A stretch of 64,000 nt of DNA from Larix kaempferi. Taxonomy: Eukaryota > Streptophyta > Pinopsida > Pinales > Pinaceae. The notes beneath the pieces were generated by a model. The model worked only from the letters and a program-made list of their open reading frames with translations. It made no database searches and was not told where the DNA came from. Made by a program: the position numbers and the translations under genes. The number at the start of each line of letters is the position of its first letter. Position 1 is the first letter of the stretch. This document shows positions 1 through 11,294 of this stretch, in pieces. The stretch is from positions 1,366,001 through 1,430,000 of the forward strand of contig BSBM01001067.1 of the NCBI GenBank assembly GCA_027924585.1, given 5' to 3'.

Positions 1-133
1 CTTTATCACTTCCCAGGTAGAGCTTCCACCTGTTATCGTTGTGCCATCCAGCGTTCATCCATAGGAAACCAGTTCTTCCAGCAAGGTACCTCATACCATA
101 TCTCTCCCCAACCTCCTTCCGGGAAATGGGATC

Positions 134-2612
134 ATGGCCTCCATTCAGTCTAGTATGGTTAGTCTAGCAAATTCCTCGTTAGCTTCGGCACAGTTTAAAC
201 GCGATACAGAGCAAATGCTCTCGACAGCCTCCAGATATCCCCCTGTTACTCGTCCTCCTGACTATCGGGATCCCAACATCCCATCTAGCACAGAGTTTCA
301 TCACTCCTATGTAGACGGCTCCGGACCTTCAGACGTTACTATACCTATGTTCCCGCCGGACCCCGAAAACCCTTTTCAGGACATGAACCCGGACCCAGTC
401 TTCGATGGTCCTCCTATCGTTGAACATGCTATGGATGATACCCCCGATACCCCTCGATTAAATTCCCCACATTTGCTGCCATCACCCATGTTTGGCGCAC
501 ATTCTATGAGAGATAACCCAGTTTTTTCTCCATCCTCGCCTGTCAGATATGGAAGACCCCCTCCACAAATTGGCACTTTTGGTGCCGTTGGCCAATCGAC
601 ACTATCGTATTTGGCTAGTGGCGAAAGAACAACAAGTCATACTGCTAGATATTCCATTTTGACAGGAGGTTCACCTTCGGCCACTATCTACACTATTTCA
701 GGACGTGGACAACTGACTGCCACGATCCCCAACTCCAACAACCAAACTCCTCCGAGCGGGCCATCAACCCAACCTACTGGAGGACAATCCTTTTTTGGGA
801 GCCCCGTTCCTAGTCAACAACCTCCTCCTATAGGGTCATCCAACCCATTTGCTGGAGGACAACCCATCGGCTCCATCCAACAACCCTCCCAACCAGCAAC
901 ATCTGCTCAGTATGGTATGTACAACACACCTGGCAGCGGACAACCTTATACTGGTTTTCCAACCGGGCCTCATCCTCAACATCCCCCATCAGGTACGCTT
1001 CCTTCTTGGGAACCTCAAATCCCATAGAGTGGGGGGTACTCATTATTTGGAAACTGGAACCCAGCTGGGGGGCAATCTTAGATTCCCCCAACTTGAACTC
1101 TGACTTTCCTTATCCTTCGGCTGCTACAACTCCATGGAACCCATCCCTTCAATTTCCACACGTTCCTCAAGGAGGAACGAACCTTCCATGGACACCACTA
1201 TCGCAACCACCCCCCAACCCTGCTATGGGAAACCCTCCACTTACTCAATATAGTGGTAACATTCCTGGAACACATCAACTCCAAGGAACTTTTCCCCAAT
1301 CAGGAGCAGCAACCATTCCTGGGTTACAGCAACCGTAGGGTACCATACCTACCATCCCCACTCAGCAGAACATCCACCAACCGGTTACCAACACTCAACC
1401 GGTTAACCAGATGGCCTACTACCCACAGAACTTCTAGCAGTACCTTGCAGGAAACACAAATGGGTATAACACGCAACAGTATGCTATGCAGGGCCCCTCA
1501 GGTTTCTCTGCACCATACGGTTATTACTCATACCCACAGACTAATCGTCAACTTCCCTTTTTGGCTACGCTAGACTTACCTGATTTGTCGAGGCTCATTA
1601 ACGATCCCATATGGAATGAACCTCACTGGCCACCCATTCCAGCCAAACTTCCATCGGACATTCCTAAGTTTGATGCTAAGCCAGGGGAAGACCCCAAGAA
1701 CCACGTAATGACCTTCCATCTTTGGTGTTCATCCAACTCCTTGATGGACGATTCCATTCGACTATGGCTCTTCTAGCGTACGCTTACCGGCACGGCAGCA
1801 AAATGGTACATCGAGCTGCCACAACACTCTCTCCACGATTTCAACACCTTAGCTATGCAGTTTCTGACCCATTTCCAGCTCCCCATCCGGTACGAGACTG
1901 GAACAGAACTGTTAACTCACTGCGTCAAACCACTTCTACGCATATTTCGGATCACATCCATGAGTGGCGTCGACGCCATAGGATAATCAAGGCACCCATT
2001 CCGGATTAGCTACTCGTTGATTGGTTCAAAAAGTCATTCTTGCCTCCCATAGCTAGGGATATCGCTATGCGCGGGCCGGTCACAGAAGAACAAGCCATCT
2101 CGGCAGCTCAGTACATGGATTTGGTATACACCCAATCCGGCACTTTACACGAACTTCTTCCCCATTTCGCCTGATTTACCACTGATCCAACGAAACCTGC
2201 CACTGAACCCCCCATTGATGGTATTGTCGGTTCAGTCAAAGCCCAACCTACTACCAACTCGACGGGGCAACAAGCTTCTGCTTCCCCCGCTCTACCTCAG
2301 GCTGCTTCAAAAGCTACTACTTCTCCTGCTATCTCTTCTGAAGTGAATGCAGTTCAATCTACGTCACAACCATCCGGAGGAAAGAAGAATAACAATCGTG
2401 GTAAATCTAAGAAGAACCAGCAGGAGAATCCCAAGCCACAACCCACCCACAATGACCCGAAACCACGTCGAAAGGCTAAGTTTCCTTGCCTAATTTGTCA
2501 AGACGATCACTACACGCGTGACTGTCCCTACAAGGATGAAGTCAACAAATTCGTTAAAGGATCCTCTCGCTCGGCAGTGTTAACTGACCCTTTCCCTCAG
2601 CAACAACAGTAG
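134..2612 (+). pseudogene. gag: gag polyprotein of Tat-1, broken
   Basis: The Gag shell protein would package element RNA in cytoplasmic particles. The first 1.4 kb encodes a Pro/Gly/Ser/Gln-rich low-complexity region. The conserved gag domain lies at about 1620-2170, with a recognisable segment around 'GTAAKWYIELPQHS'. A zinc knuckle at 2487-2525 reads C-LI-C-QDD-H-YTRD-C, a CX2CX3HX4C form one residue shorter than the usual CX2CX4HX4C, preceded by a Lys/Asn/Pro-rich basic stretch. In-frame stops occur at 1025, 1079, 1336, 1435, 1774, 2007, 2172 and 2610; all are TAG except the TGA at 2172. Frameshifts fall near 1100, between about 1100 and 1330, and near 1915. The start at 134 is only the first open ATG; the true start may be upstream. 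Confidence 0.8.
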
Positions 2613-3812
2613 ATGGTTTCCCAAGAAACCCCACAAGGGGGCAACTCGAGCAACCCAACCCACAGAGAGACGTCCACAAATCGCGAAATCCTGATGATGA
2701 GTAATGAGGAGATTCATATAACCACTCGTTCAAAGACATATGAGAACCCTCCAAGTTCTAACAAACAGTCAGAGATAGCCAAAGGCAAATCTCCTATTGA
2801 ATATCTGACTCCCACCCCTCCCCCTACCAGCCATCTCCATATCGAGAGACTGCTTATGGACAGAGTGCTACGCCCACCCAAGGGCACCATACGAAAGGCG
2901 ACATTTAATCCCAATGCGCGAGCTGCCCAAAATTACAACATTGTTGAGGATTTAGCTCAAGCACCTTGCGCCATGTTGACTCTCAAGGTTCTTCAACACT
3001 GCCTTATGCAGCGTAGAACAATACTTTCAGCACTGGGGGCAATGGACCCAGATACTTCAAACATTATCATGTTTAACTTGGAGCATGCCAAACCTCGGCT
3101 TTCTCACCAGTTAGCCTTCCAGGTTCATACAAAAATCTGTGGACATAGCATCCATCGCAATGTTTTAGATGAAGGTGCCTCCACGTCGATCATGTCTTTG
3201 AATTGTTGGAGAGCCTTAGGCTCACCCGAAGTCACGTCATCTCCCACTACTCTCAGGGATTTTGATGGACACGGTTTTCAACCTTATGGACTCATTCCCT
3301 CAATTGGTGTTGAACTGGGGGGCAAAACAGTATCCGTACACATTGAAGTCGTGGATGCACCATTAGATTACAATCTTCTACTTGGTCGGAACTGGTTTTA
3401 CGCCATGACCGCCATAGCATCTACTGTCTTCCGGATTGTGCAATTTCCTCATGAAGGGAAAATTGTCACCATATATCAACTTGATTACTGTATCCTAGAT
3501 TCTCATCCGAACTCCACCAACACCATCCCATTATTGGATCAACCTCGGTACCGGTTCCAAGACGTCGGCGTTGGTCTTATGAAGGATTCTTCCCTTATTG
3601 AAGTTTTTCCAGAGCTGGGGCCCCATGTTCAACCAGTCAACATGATTTCATCAAATGTCACCCCTTCCAATGATTCATGGGTGATTCCGAGTCCCGCTGA
3701 GATTGAAAACTACGGCAACTCCATGCCTTTGAATAGAAACCTTGTAGCGTACGAAGTGATCCAATCAACCACCGATTGGGTCGATTGTTCTACCCATCAC
3801 ACCGTGGCATAG
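2613..3812 (+). pseudogene. aspartic protease region of Tat-1
   Basis: This retropepsin-type protease would cleave the Gag-Pol polyprotein. The active-site loop is at about 3162-3195, reading 'VLDEGASTSIM', so the motif is D-E-G rather than the common D-T/S-G. A flap and second lobe follow ('VELGGKTVSVHIEVVDAPLD', 'LLLGRNWFYAM'). The same D-E-G loop and downstream 'FPH-E-IVTI-QL' block occur in Tat-2 near 59920-60230, so the form is a family trait rather than a random mutation. The frame is closed by TAG at 3810 and then continues as a poorly conserved linker to about 4050, where a frameshift precedes the RT. Confidence 0.8.
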
Positions 3813-4051
3813 CTCTCGTCTGAGACTCATTCATCCCCACCACTTATTGATCCTCTCAATTTGATTTTTTCCATTGACGAATCAATTATGGAGGTTATGT
3901 GCGGTGATGAGCCACCTTGGGGAAATTTTCACCATCGATCTTCATTCCCCACCATTCAGACGCTTGAGCCCGATACAAAACCCAGTCCTTCACTTGGAAT
4001 GGTTCAAACCAAATTCCCACTTCCCTCGACAAAGTATTTTTCGAAGGAAAC
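3813..4051 (+). pseudogene. protease-RT linker of Tat-1
   Basis: The frame stays open after the TAG at 3810 and encodes a Ser/Pro-rich linker without recognisable motifs. A frame change near 4050-4080 joins it to the RT frame. Confidence 0.5.
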
Positions 4052-5071
4052 TTGGCTAACCTTATGGCAACCACTCCCATAGATATTTCAGTGAAGCTTG
4101 GTATCGTGGAAAACGTACATATTGGAAAAACATGTACTCCCCTCGAAATGGAGTTCTACACTGCCTACTTCAAAACTTTCCACGATGTTTTTGCTTGGAG
4201 TTATGAAGAAATGCCAGGAATAGACCCCTCGATTGTGGTCCATGAAATTCCAACCTTCCCTGGCACCCGACCTGTTCGGCAAAAACTTCAACCCGTCCAT
4301 CCTCGTAAGGAAGCCGCTATTAAAGCAGAAGTTGAAAATTTTTTACGTGCTAGTTTTATCTATCCTGTCCCATTGACAGAATGGGTCTCTAACATCGTTC
4401 CCGTAGCCAAGAAACAAGGAACGATTAGAGTCTGTGTCGATTACCGTGACTTGAACAAAGCTTGTCCAAAGGACAACTACCCAACTCCGTTCATCGACCA
4501 GATCATCGATAACTGTGCCGGGAGTGTCATCTTTTCATTTATGGATGGCTTTTCTGGCTATAATCAGATAGATATCCTCCCAGCCGACCAGCATAAAACA
4601 ACCTTTATCTACCCTGGGGGGATTTTTGCATATCGAAAGTTACCTTTTGGCCTTAAAAATGTTGGGGCAACTTTCCAATGGGCGATGTCATACGCATTCC
4701 ACGATATCAAAGATATTGTAGAACCATATCTTGATGATCTTCCTGCTCATTCTCAGACCCGGGATGACCATCCTGATTACTTAGGTGCCATTTTCGAAAG
4801 GTGCCGTCGCTACAATATCCGTTTGAATCCACATAAGTGCTTTTTTTGCGTGGAATCTGGAAAACTTTTGGGATTCATAATCTCCAAAAGCGGGATACGC
4901 TTAGATCCTGCGAAGGTAGAAGCTGTCTTAGCCCTACCTTCCCCCACAAACATTCCAGAACTTCAAAGTTTGCAAGGGCATGCAAAATTTCTACGCCGTT
5001 TCATTTGTAATATTTCCGAGATAACAAAAGGCTATATGAGGCTTCTCAAGAAGAACACTCCCTTCATCTAG
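4052..5071 (+). pseudogene. pol: reverse transcriptase domain of Tat-1
   Basis: RNA-directed DNA polymerase that would copy element RNA to cDNA. It contains the gypsy RT order: a 'MPGIDPSIVVHEI' lead, 'VRQKLQPVHPRKEAAI', 'GTIRVCVDYRDLNKACPKD', 'FSFMDGFSGYNQI' with a catalytic Asp, 'LPFGLKNVGATFQWAM', and the catalytic box YLDD at 4727-4738. The thumb follows ('LGFIISKSGI', 'FLRRFI'). All three catalytic aspartates are present, so damage comes from stops rather than active-site change. The frame ends at TAG 5069, where related proteins have Trp, and reopens in the same frame as RNase H. Confidence 0.93.
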
Positions 5072-5387
5072 GATGACAAATCCCAACGTTCCTTTGACAA
5101 TCTAAAGGCGGCCTTAACTAAAGATCCTGTGATCCAACCCCCCGATTACACACGGGATTACATCCTTTATCTCGCAGCTTCGACTTCCACCATCGGTATG
5201 GTGCTAGTCCAGGAATACCATAACGACATAGAACATGTGGTATACTATCTTAGTAAGAGTCTTCTCGATTCCGAAACTCGTTATTCACATGTTGAAAAAC
5301 TAGCTCTGGCGACAGTTTTTCGCTGTCCAGAGGTTCCGTCATTACATATTACTCCGCCGGACTACTGTTATATCCGATTTCAATCCA
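5072..5387 (+). pseudogene. pol: gypsy-type RNase H domain of Tat-1
   Basis: This domain would degrade the RNA strand of the RNA-DNA hybrid. Visible blocks are 'ILYLAASTSTIGMVLVQEY' (the usual first Asp is replaced in 'LAAS'), 'HVVYYLSKSLLDSETRYSH' and 'EKLALATVF'. A frameshift near 5320 moves the continuation into the integrase frame, where the end of RNase H is seen before about 5460. It follows the RT directly, with no spacer. Confidence 0.82.
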
Positions 5388-6848
5388 ATGTATTATATCC
5401 TCACACGTCAAGTGATTGGGGGCAAATATTCTTGTTGGATCGTCATCCTTCGAGAGTTTGACTTGGAATTTATCAAAGCCAAGTCCAAGAAGTCTTTGGT
5501 CTTTGCTGAGTTGGTTTGTAACTTGCCCCGTGCTACTGAGCAATCTGAGCCCATTGATTCTCTTCCTGATGAATCGTTGTTCCTCATTAGCATGTCTGAT
5601 CCATGGTATGGGGATATTTTATTATATCTCCAAACCCAACGTTTCCGCCCTGACCTCAGTCGCGATGAACGTCGACACATCCGACATCACGCCAAGTACT
5701 ACCTCATAGTCAACGATACCCTCTATCGACATGGTGTCGACACTGTTCTTCGACGCTGTTTGAACCTAGATGAAGCGGAATGCGTTCTTAATGACTGCCA
5801 CGCTGGAGCATGTGGTGGTCATCTCTTTGGGATGGCTACGGCCCAGCAAATACTGCGAGCAAGATATTTCTGGCCCTCGATTTTCAAAGACTGCATTGAA
5901 ATGGTCAAGAAATGTCCACCGTGTCAATTCTTTCATAGTAAAACACGCTCACACCCTGCTCCACTCCATCCTGTTATTGCCGTCAGCCCCTTTTCCAAAT
6001 GGGGCATAGATTTCATGCACTGTAAGCCCACTTCAACCGGGGGGAATAACTATGTCATAGTAGCTGTTGACTATTTCACAAAATGGGTTAAAGCGATGCC
6101 TACTTATGCTGAGGACAACAAAATAGCAGCACAATTCATATTCAATCACATTATAGCTAGATTTGGTGTCCCACAATCCATTGTGACCGATCATGGCTCC
6201 CACTTCAGGAACCATATGATTGAGGAACTAAGTGCCAAGTTGGGTTTTCGCCATGAAAACTCAACCCCATACTACCCACAAGACAATGGCCAAATTGAAG
6301 CCATTAACAAAGTTCTGAAACGAATGATTTAGCATATTGTGGGTACTCATAAATCCAACTGGCACTCAGCTCTATTTTCAGCACTATGGGCGTACCGAAC
6401 CTCAATAAAAAGTGCTACTGGGTTTACCCCATTCCAACTGGTGTATGGCCTGGAAGCCATTTTACCGATTGAATGTGAAATTCCATCACTTAAGATAGCC
6501 ATAGAGCTACTTCCCCACATCACTTCCGAAGAGGAACGGTTTCTATACCTAGCCAAGCTAGATGAAACCCGCCGCGACGCTGCTTTAGCCAACGAAGCTC
6601 ATAAAAAATGCGTCAATGCTCAGTATGACAAATCCGTTCAACCTCGGATTTTCAATGAAGGTGACCTTGTACTCACATATGATCAAATGCATGATAAACT
6701 CGGAAAAGGAAAACTAGAATCTATGTGGTACGACCCCTTTGTTGTAAAACGTGTCTTGGAAAAAGGAACCTATGAACTCGTCGATTGTGATGGCACGCCA
6801 TTGGCACGGCCCCGCAATGGGCTATACCTCAAATGCTTCTACACGTAA
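5388..6848 (+). pseudogene. pol: integrase of Tat-1, interrupted by one TAG
   Basis: Integrase would insert the cDNA into the host chromosome. The N-terminal zinc-binding region is at about 5790-5930, with His pairs in 'CHAGACGGH' and Cys in 'KKCPPCQF'. The catalytic triad is at Asp 6009-6011 ('WGIDFM'), Asp 6189-6191 ('VTDHG') and Glu 6297-6299 ('GQIEAI'); the last two are separated by 35 residues, giving D,D35E. TAG at 6330 interrupts the chain, which resumes in the same frame with 'NWHSALFSALWAYRTS', 'TGFTPFQLVYG' and the C-terminal DNA-binding part ending 'RPRNGLYLKCFYT' at 6848. No chromodomain is seen, as expected for Tat rather than chromoviruses. Confidence 0.93.
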
Positions 6849-6969
6849 GGTTAGCCTACACGAGATACTTTTTGTACATAATGTACTTAGCTTGTTTTCA
6901 CTCATCTTTTTGGTGTGCGCACGGACCTCATGTATCCATTCTTAACTTGACTTGTGATTTTATGCGCAG

Positions 6970-7383
6970 ATGTCTGCCTACTTTGGATTCGCCGACGGTG
7001 CAAGCCGGCATACCCGGAACCTCACTTCCGTAGCATGGGTAATCTATTCTCCTATTGGCAAGTTACTATCTTCAGGAGCCAATTGTTTGGGTCCTGCAAC
7101 CAACAATATCGCAGAGTACCATGCAGTCATCGGACTCTTGACGGAGGTTGCTTCCCTTGGAATTGACTCCCCATCAGTCTTTTTAGATTCCCAACTCATG
7201 GTTTCTCATCTGATCGTGTTTACATAGTTTGCGATCCTATCCTACTTTGTTTATTTCGGAGGGTACGCCTCTTGGAACGATCTTTTAATTTCATTTCATA
7301 TCAACACGTACCAAGGGAATTCAATTGTATAGCTGATTCATTAGCTAATTCCATTTTGGATTGGCATCTTGCCCATACATAAA
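6970..7383 (+). pseudogene. archaeal-type second RNase H (aRNH) of Tat-1, one-base frameshift
   Basis: A second RNase H domain, distinct from the one after RT, follows the integrase stop by about 120 bases. It shows 'FADGASRHTRN' (first catalytic Asp), 'GPATNNIAEYHAVIG' (catalytic Glu), 'LDSQLMV' (second Asp), then, after a one-base loss near 7213, 'YQHVPREFNCIADSLAN' with the terminal His and Asp, and 'LDWHLAHT' before TAA at 7381. Dual RNase H is a hallmark of plant Tat elements. Here it lies downstream of the integrase rather than between RNase H and integrase. An ATG at 6970 could be its own start, but expression as part of pol or by splicing cannot be excluded. Confidence 0.85.
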
Positions 7384-7596
7384 AACACATCACAAAAATA
7401 AGCACACAAGTCATTGTAAATAAATAGGTCATAAGAGTAGGTCCACATATATATCACTGTATATAAAAGTGTTTTTTTTTTCAAATACATAAAGTTTGTG
7501 TTTTAAAGACAAAATTTGGGACCTAATCCCATACAAAAATTTGGCTCTCAAAGCCTACATATCGTATACATGCCGCAAAAAGATAAAAGCTATCAT
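7384..7596. other. noncoding spacer between aRNH and the antisense PMD gene
   Basis: AT-rich stretch separating the 3' ends of two convergent coding regions (aRNH on +, PMD on -). It includes a T-run at 7473-7482. No domain or hairpin is evident. It would have to carry the polyadenylation signals of the PMD transcript. Confidence 0.6.
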
Positions 7597-8893
7597 CTAA
7601 GGAGATCTGGGGGATCTATCACATTCCTCATTAGATTCCTCACGCTGCTGGTGATAACACACTATAGCCCGAACCACCCTACGAAGGAGTCGGTCAATAA
7701 GCTTAGGCACACCTACAGTATGCCGCTGGAGATGCAAAGGGATGTCATCCACCCTCATAGCAGGGATACCGTGGGTTAAACCCTGCAAATTCCTCTCTAT
7801 TTCCTGGACCCCTCCTGCTTCATCTTCGTCTTCTTCCTCGTTTGGAGTGGCTTGGTGATCAACACCAGCTCGGCGTAATGGAAAATACCCTGCCGGTCTC
7901 TTTGGTCCACGATCTGCGACATGCACACATACATATATTAAAGTCTTTTACACATTCTAAAAAACAATAAAAATTATATATTCAAAAAAAAAAAAAAATA
8001 TATCCATGAAGGTCATACCTGAGTTGTCCCAATCCTCATCTTCTGGCAGTGCCAAGTCTATGTCCTCACGGAAGTCCACCCCTGCATAGGGGTAGTCATC
8101 GATCATCACTATCTGTTCCTCGAGCCACGAGAAGAAATCCTCACCAAAATCCAAACGTTGTGGCCCCCCAAGTCGTCCTGCGTATTCACTCCACCGAGCC
8201 ATCCATGGCTCGGTGGGTGGGCAGGGGGGCATGGCTATCTGTGGGCGCAACAACGGCACCCTCGCCAAAAAGAAGGTGACTAATATGCTCCCATACCCAA
8301 ATTGAGAATTCTCTCCAAGCTTGCACTTGTTCACTTGCTCTTTGAGGTTGGCCAATACTGCCTCACACTAGTTGAATACTATTCCTGCCATACAATCCAC
8401 TGCAAGATTCATCTGTGTACGGGACGCTTGATGGGGACCCGTGCTCCCTACTGCACGTGTGATGGTGAACAACACGGTTTTTACAGGAAGTTCTATAATG
8501 TCTTTGATGACCACCTTGCCGCTTTTCTTCCCCGAACCTTGACGGCAATAATGAGCAATTAAAGAATTCGTGCTCGCCTCCGAGGTTGTGAACCCAGTAA
8601 AACTCACCTGGGCTCCTCTTTTTGAGAGGCCCGTGAGGAAATAAATATTCTCGAGTTCAATCTCGAGGGTATGTTCTCCCACTCGAAAAGCTTGAATGTC
8701 GGGGTCCCACATTTGAATAATGTGGGTGAGAAGTTTTTCCTGCTTACGAATACCTTTGGTCTTGAAGAATTTCAACAAACCACATTCCCACAATGCAGTC
8801 ACAGTCCTTTGGTCATTTTCGGCCAACAAATCATCCGCCTCATGCTCTCTTTCTTTCCAATGGACCATTTTGCTCCAAATAAGTTTCAAACAC

Positions 8894-9217
8894 CTGCAAA
8901 AGGTCATAGGAAACATTCGTTAATCATTTAACAACTTGATCTTAGCTAAAAATTTGAGAAAAAATGATTTTTTCATCTTAAAATTTGCCTCTATCGTGCC
9001 TGGGGGAAATTTGACTGCGCGGTACTGCACAGTACCGCGCACCTGTTTAACATTACAGAGCGGTACTGTTGCACAGTACTGCGCTTCCCGATATAGCGCC
9101 CGTGCGGTACTGTGAAGGGCAAAAATTGCCTAATAGGGCTTGCCCAAAAAATTATTTTTCCCTACTGAAAACAAGTTATTCATGCATGAAATGGAAGAGG
9201 GGCTTGCAAGCTCTTAC
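8894..9217 (-). other. PMD intron 1 with GC-rich palindromes
   Basis: Intron of 324 bases bounded by GTAAGAG and TTTTGCAG on the minus strand. Its middle is unusually CpG-rich for this AT-rich neighbourhood and holds near-palindromic copies of a CGGTACTG motif. Confidence 0.7.
9017..9040. repeat. perfect 11-bp inverted repeat in PMD intron 1
   Basis: Arms GCGCGGTACTG (9017-9027) and CAGTACCGCGC (9030-9040) are exact reverse complements around a 2-base spacer. A second, imperfect copy lies at about 9060-9085 and a half-site at about 9103-9114. A related palindrome occurs in the 3' LTR at 11526-11540. Confidence 0.9.
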
Positions 9218-9342
9218 CTGGTGCAGACGGTTGTTGAAACGGTGCCCCGAATCTCCAGATATGAACTCTTGAAGTGTTTGCTCCTCAAATGGGTAAAATC
9301 TCCTCTTTTGGTAAATGCACAAGTGAAATGGTAACTTTCCAT

Positions 9343-11280
9343 ATTTACCCATCCTTTATATAGCTTTTTCACTTATTTTTTACTCATTATTTTATCTGGT
9401 TAAAATAAAACCCATTTCACATTACTAATATCTGGTTTCATGAGCATTTGTTGACAGGATCTCCTTTAAAAAATATTCACATTGGCGTTCATTTATTGTT
9501 TGACCTTCATTTTGAGCCTACTTTATCTTTTTCGTGCTCTGGATTAAAACTTGAAAAAGATTCCAAGCGCTTTTACACCCATGTCGTGCTTGTCAAACTT
9601 AAGTAAATAGTGTCGAGCTTGGTTAGCTTTACTCATGCTTGTTAAATGATGAGGAAAGTATTATCCTGGTTGTATTTTATTCTCTTTTCGGACCAGAATA
9701 ATTAAAAATTACGAAAAAGACCATTGGAGTCCATAGTTAAGCTCTTTTCAGACTCCCTAAAATTGAAAAGATTGCCAAGTGATCTTGACTCTTTCACACT
9801 TGTAAAAGTATTTGAAAGGTCGTCTATTTGGTGATAGGTTACCCCTTTTTCGGCCCGTCTAGACTATTTACGAGAAAGGTATACCTCGGTCAATTTTTGG
9901 CTGGGAGAGTTCTCTCAGGAATTGTTTTACATTTTTTCGGGATCGAGGGACTAAATTTATGAAAAAGTACACTTTGGAGCCTCCTTTAAGTTTTTCAGGC
10001 TCTCTAAATGTGAAAAACTATCGAGTTTCCCTTCCTTGGACTCGTTAAAATTTAACATCGAAGGACCCACTTTGGGACGAACCCCTCCTTTCTTAGGTTC
10101 GTAAAACATGTGAGATTGGACTCATCTATGAGATGAGCTATACCGAGCATCTGTTATCCTCTTCAAGCTCGAAAAACAACAAAGAGGTACTCGTCTATCA
10201 TGTCAGGGGAATATGGGGAACAAGTCAAGTTTGTTTTGGCAGCTTGTCAGTCGTTACCTTTGAACATGGCATGCGTCTGTCCCTTGTCTATGTTGGGTAT
10301 CTATTTTTGTTGAGTTATGGTCATCATCCTGAGTCGTCTCTTTGGCCACGACCCTACTCGTTCGGTGTCTATCCTCTGCTATCAATAACCCCTGCTGCCA
10401 AGTCCTGTTACATGCCGTTATATGTTCAAAGGGTTGAATTGTTCAGAGTCATTCATTGTGTCAGACCTCCGCTGTGTTAGTACGTGCTCCATTGTTTCAT
10501 CGTCCTATATTATCTTTCGTTCCGATTTCGTGTCGATGATGTGGGAATCATTATGGCCCACCTTCGACGAGTCTACTCCTGTCGACGCCAAATCACTATC
10601 TGGGAATTGGACTTAGGGATCAACCATTAGTACCTTGGGACCTGCATGACTCAATGGCAGGTTTCCTCGTGTTCGACAGTAGGTTTACATCATTGACCTC
10701 TGATCGAACGATCTCTCGGATGCTCGACATCAACTCATTCATTCGCATTTCATTGAGATGTACTACAGATACCTTGGGGATCATCGTCATCATTGATGAT
10801 TTCCCTCGCATTTGTTAACGGTTCACATTATTGACCGGTAATCAAATGGTTTCTACCATGTTTGACTTCAACACCTTGTAATCACATGGCTAGATTTGTA
10901 TCTTTTGTGATTGGGTAGAAGACCCTGGGCGCACCTTTGTATCTTGATTGCGTCCAGGTTGTGATGGAGATGTCCTTTGTATTGTCATGTAGATCCACTT
11001 TTTGTATTGGTCGTGGCTGTGTCATTATTGTCTCATGGATCTATGCTTGTTCATAGTAGCCATGATTTGTCTACAATCTATATCATCTTAGTACTCATGG
11101 ATCTGCAATGTATTGGTCGGCAGCCATGCTTTGAGTCATTTGTTTTCGAGCATGGGGATTCCCGCCTTGGTGGTATATCTAACATTTTGTTTCTGTTTCA
11201 GCTCCTTGTTTCTCTCCTCGATGCTATCTCCGCACAGTATTTGTAAAGTCTTTCGGCCATAAGTTCCTTCTGACCTCACA
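9343..11280 (+). other. long 3' noncoding region of Tat-1
   Basis: No supported coding region. Blocks here align by eye with the 3' noncoding region of Tat-2, for example the 'accggtaatcaaatggt' segment (10840s versus 62145s) and the 'ttttacatttttt/ttttacactttttcggg' segment (9930s versus 60945s). Open frames at 10133-10480 and 10977-11246 have no homology that I recognise and lie inside this shared noncoding region. Confidence 0.7.
9352..9362 (-). promoter_or_regulatory. TATA-like box upstream of the PMD gene
   Basis: On the minus strand CTATATAAAGG lies about 10-20 bases before the ATG at 9342. That is a good TATA match, but it is too close for a normal 25-35 base distance to a transcript start. 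Transcription may therefore start inside exon 1, or this may be chance. Confidence 0.35.
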
Positions 11281-11294
11281 CTTTAGGGGGCATC
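11281..11294 (+). promoter_or_regulatory. polypurine tract of Tat-1
   Basis: CTTTAGGGGGCATC directly precedes the TGTTATA start of the LTR. Tat-2 has the matching TTAGGGGGCATT at 62601-62612 before its own TGTTATA. It would prime plus-strand DNA synthesis. Confidence 0.75.

Larger units (their letters stand above)
7597..9342 (-). pseudogene. antisense PMD (plant mobile domain, aminotransferase-like) gene, three exons, one TAG
   Basis: A spliced gene on the opposite strand between pol and the 3' LTR. Exon 1 is 9342-9218 (ATG at 9342), exon 2 is 8893-8019 and exon 3 is 7913-7597. Donors are consensus (CAG|GTAAGAG; TCAG|GTATGACC), acceptors are TTTTGCAG and TGTCGCAG, and the phases match (125 + 875 + 317 = 1317 bases, 439 codons). 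The core of exon 2 ('ECGLLKFF', 'WDPDIQAFRVGEHTLEIELE', 'NIYFLTGLSKRG') matches the PMD pattern of a W-D-P box, a GE-T-T-LED-like strand and LTGL. Exon 2 has one in-frame stop, TAG at 8370-8368. The C-terminus is acidic then basic. PMD proteins (MAIN/MAIL1 family) act in plant silencing and development and are known to be carried by Tat-like elements. The role here is unknown. Confidence 0.8.

Noticed and set aside
10133-10480. A 115-codon open frame in the Tat-1 3' region
   Set aside because: The region is homologous to the Tat-2 noncoding region, where the frame is not kept.
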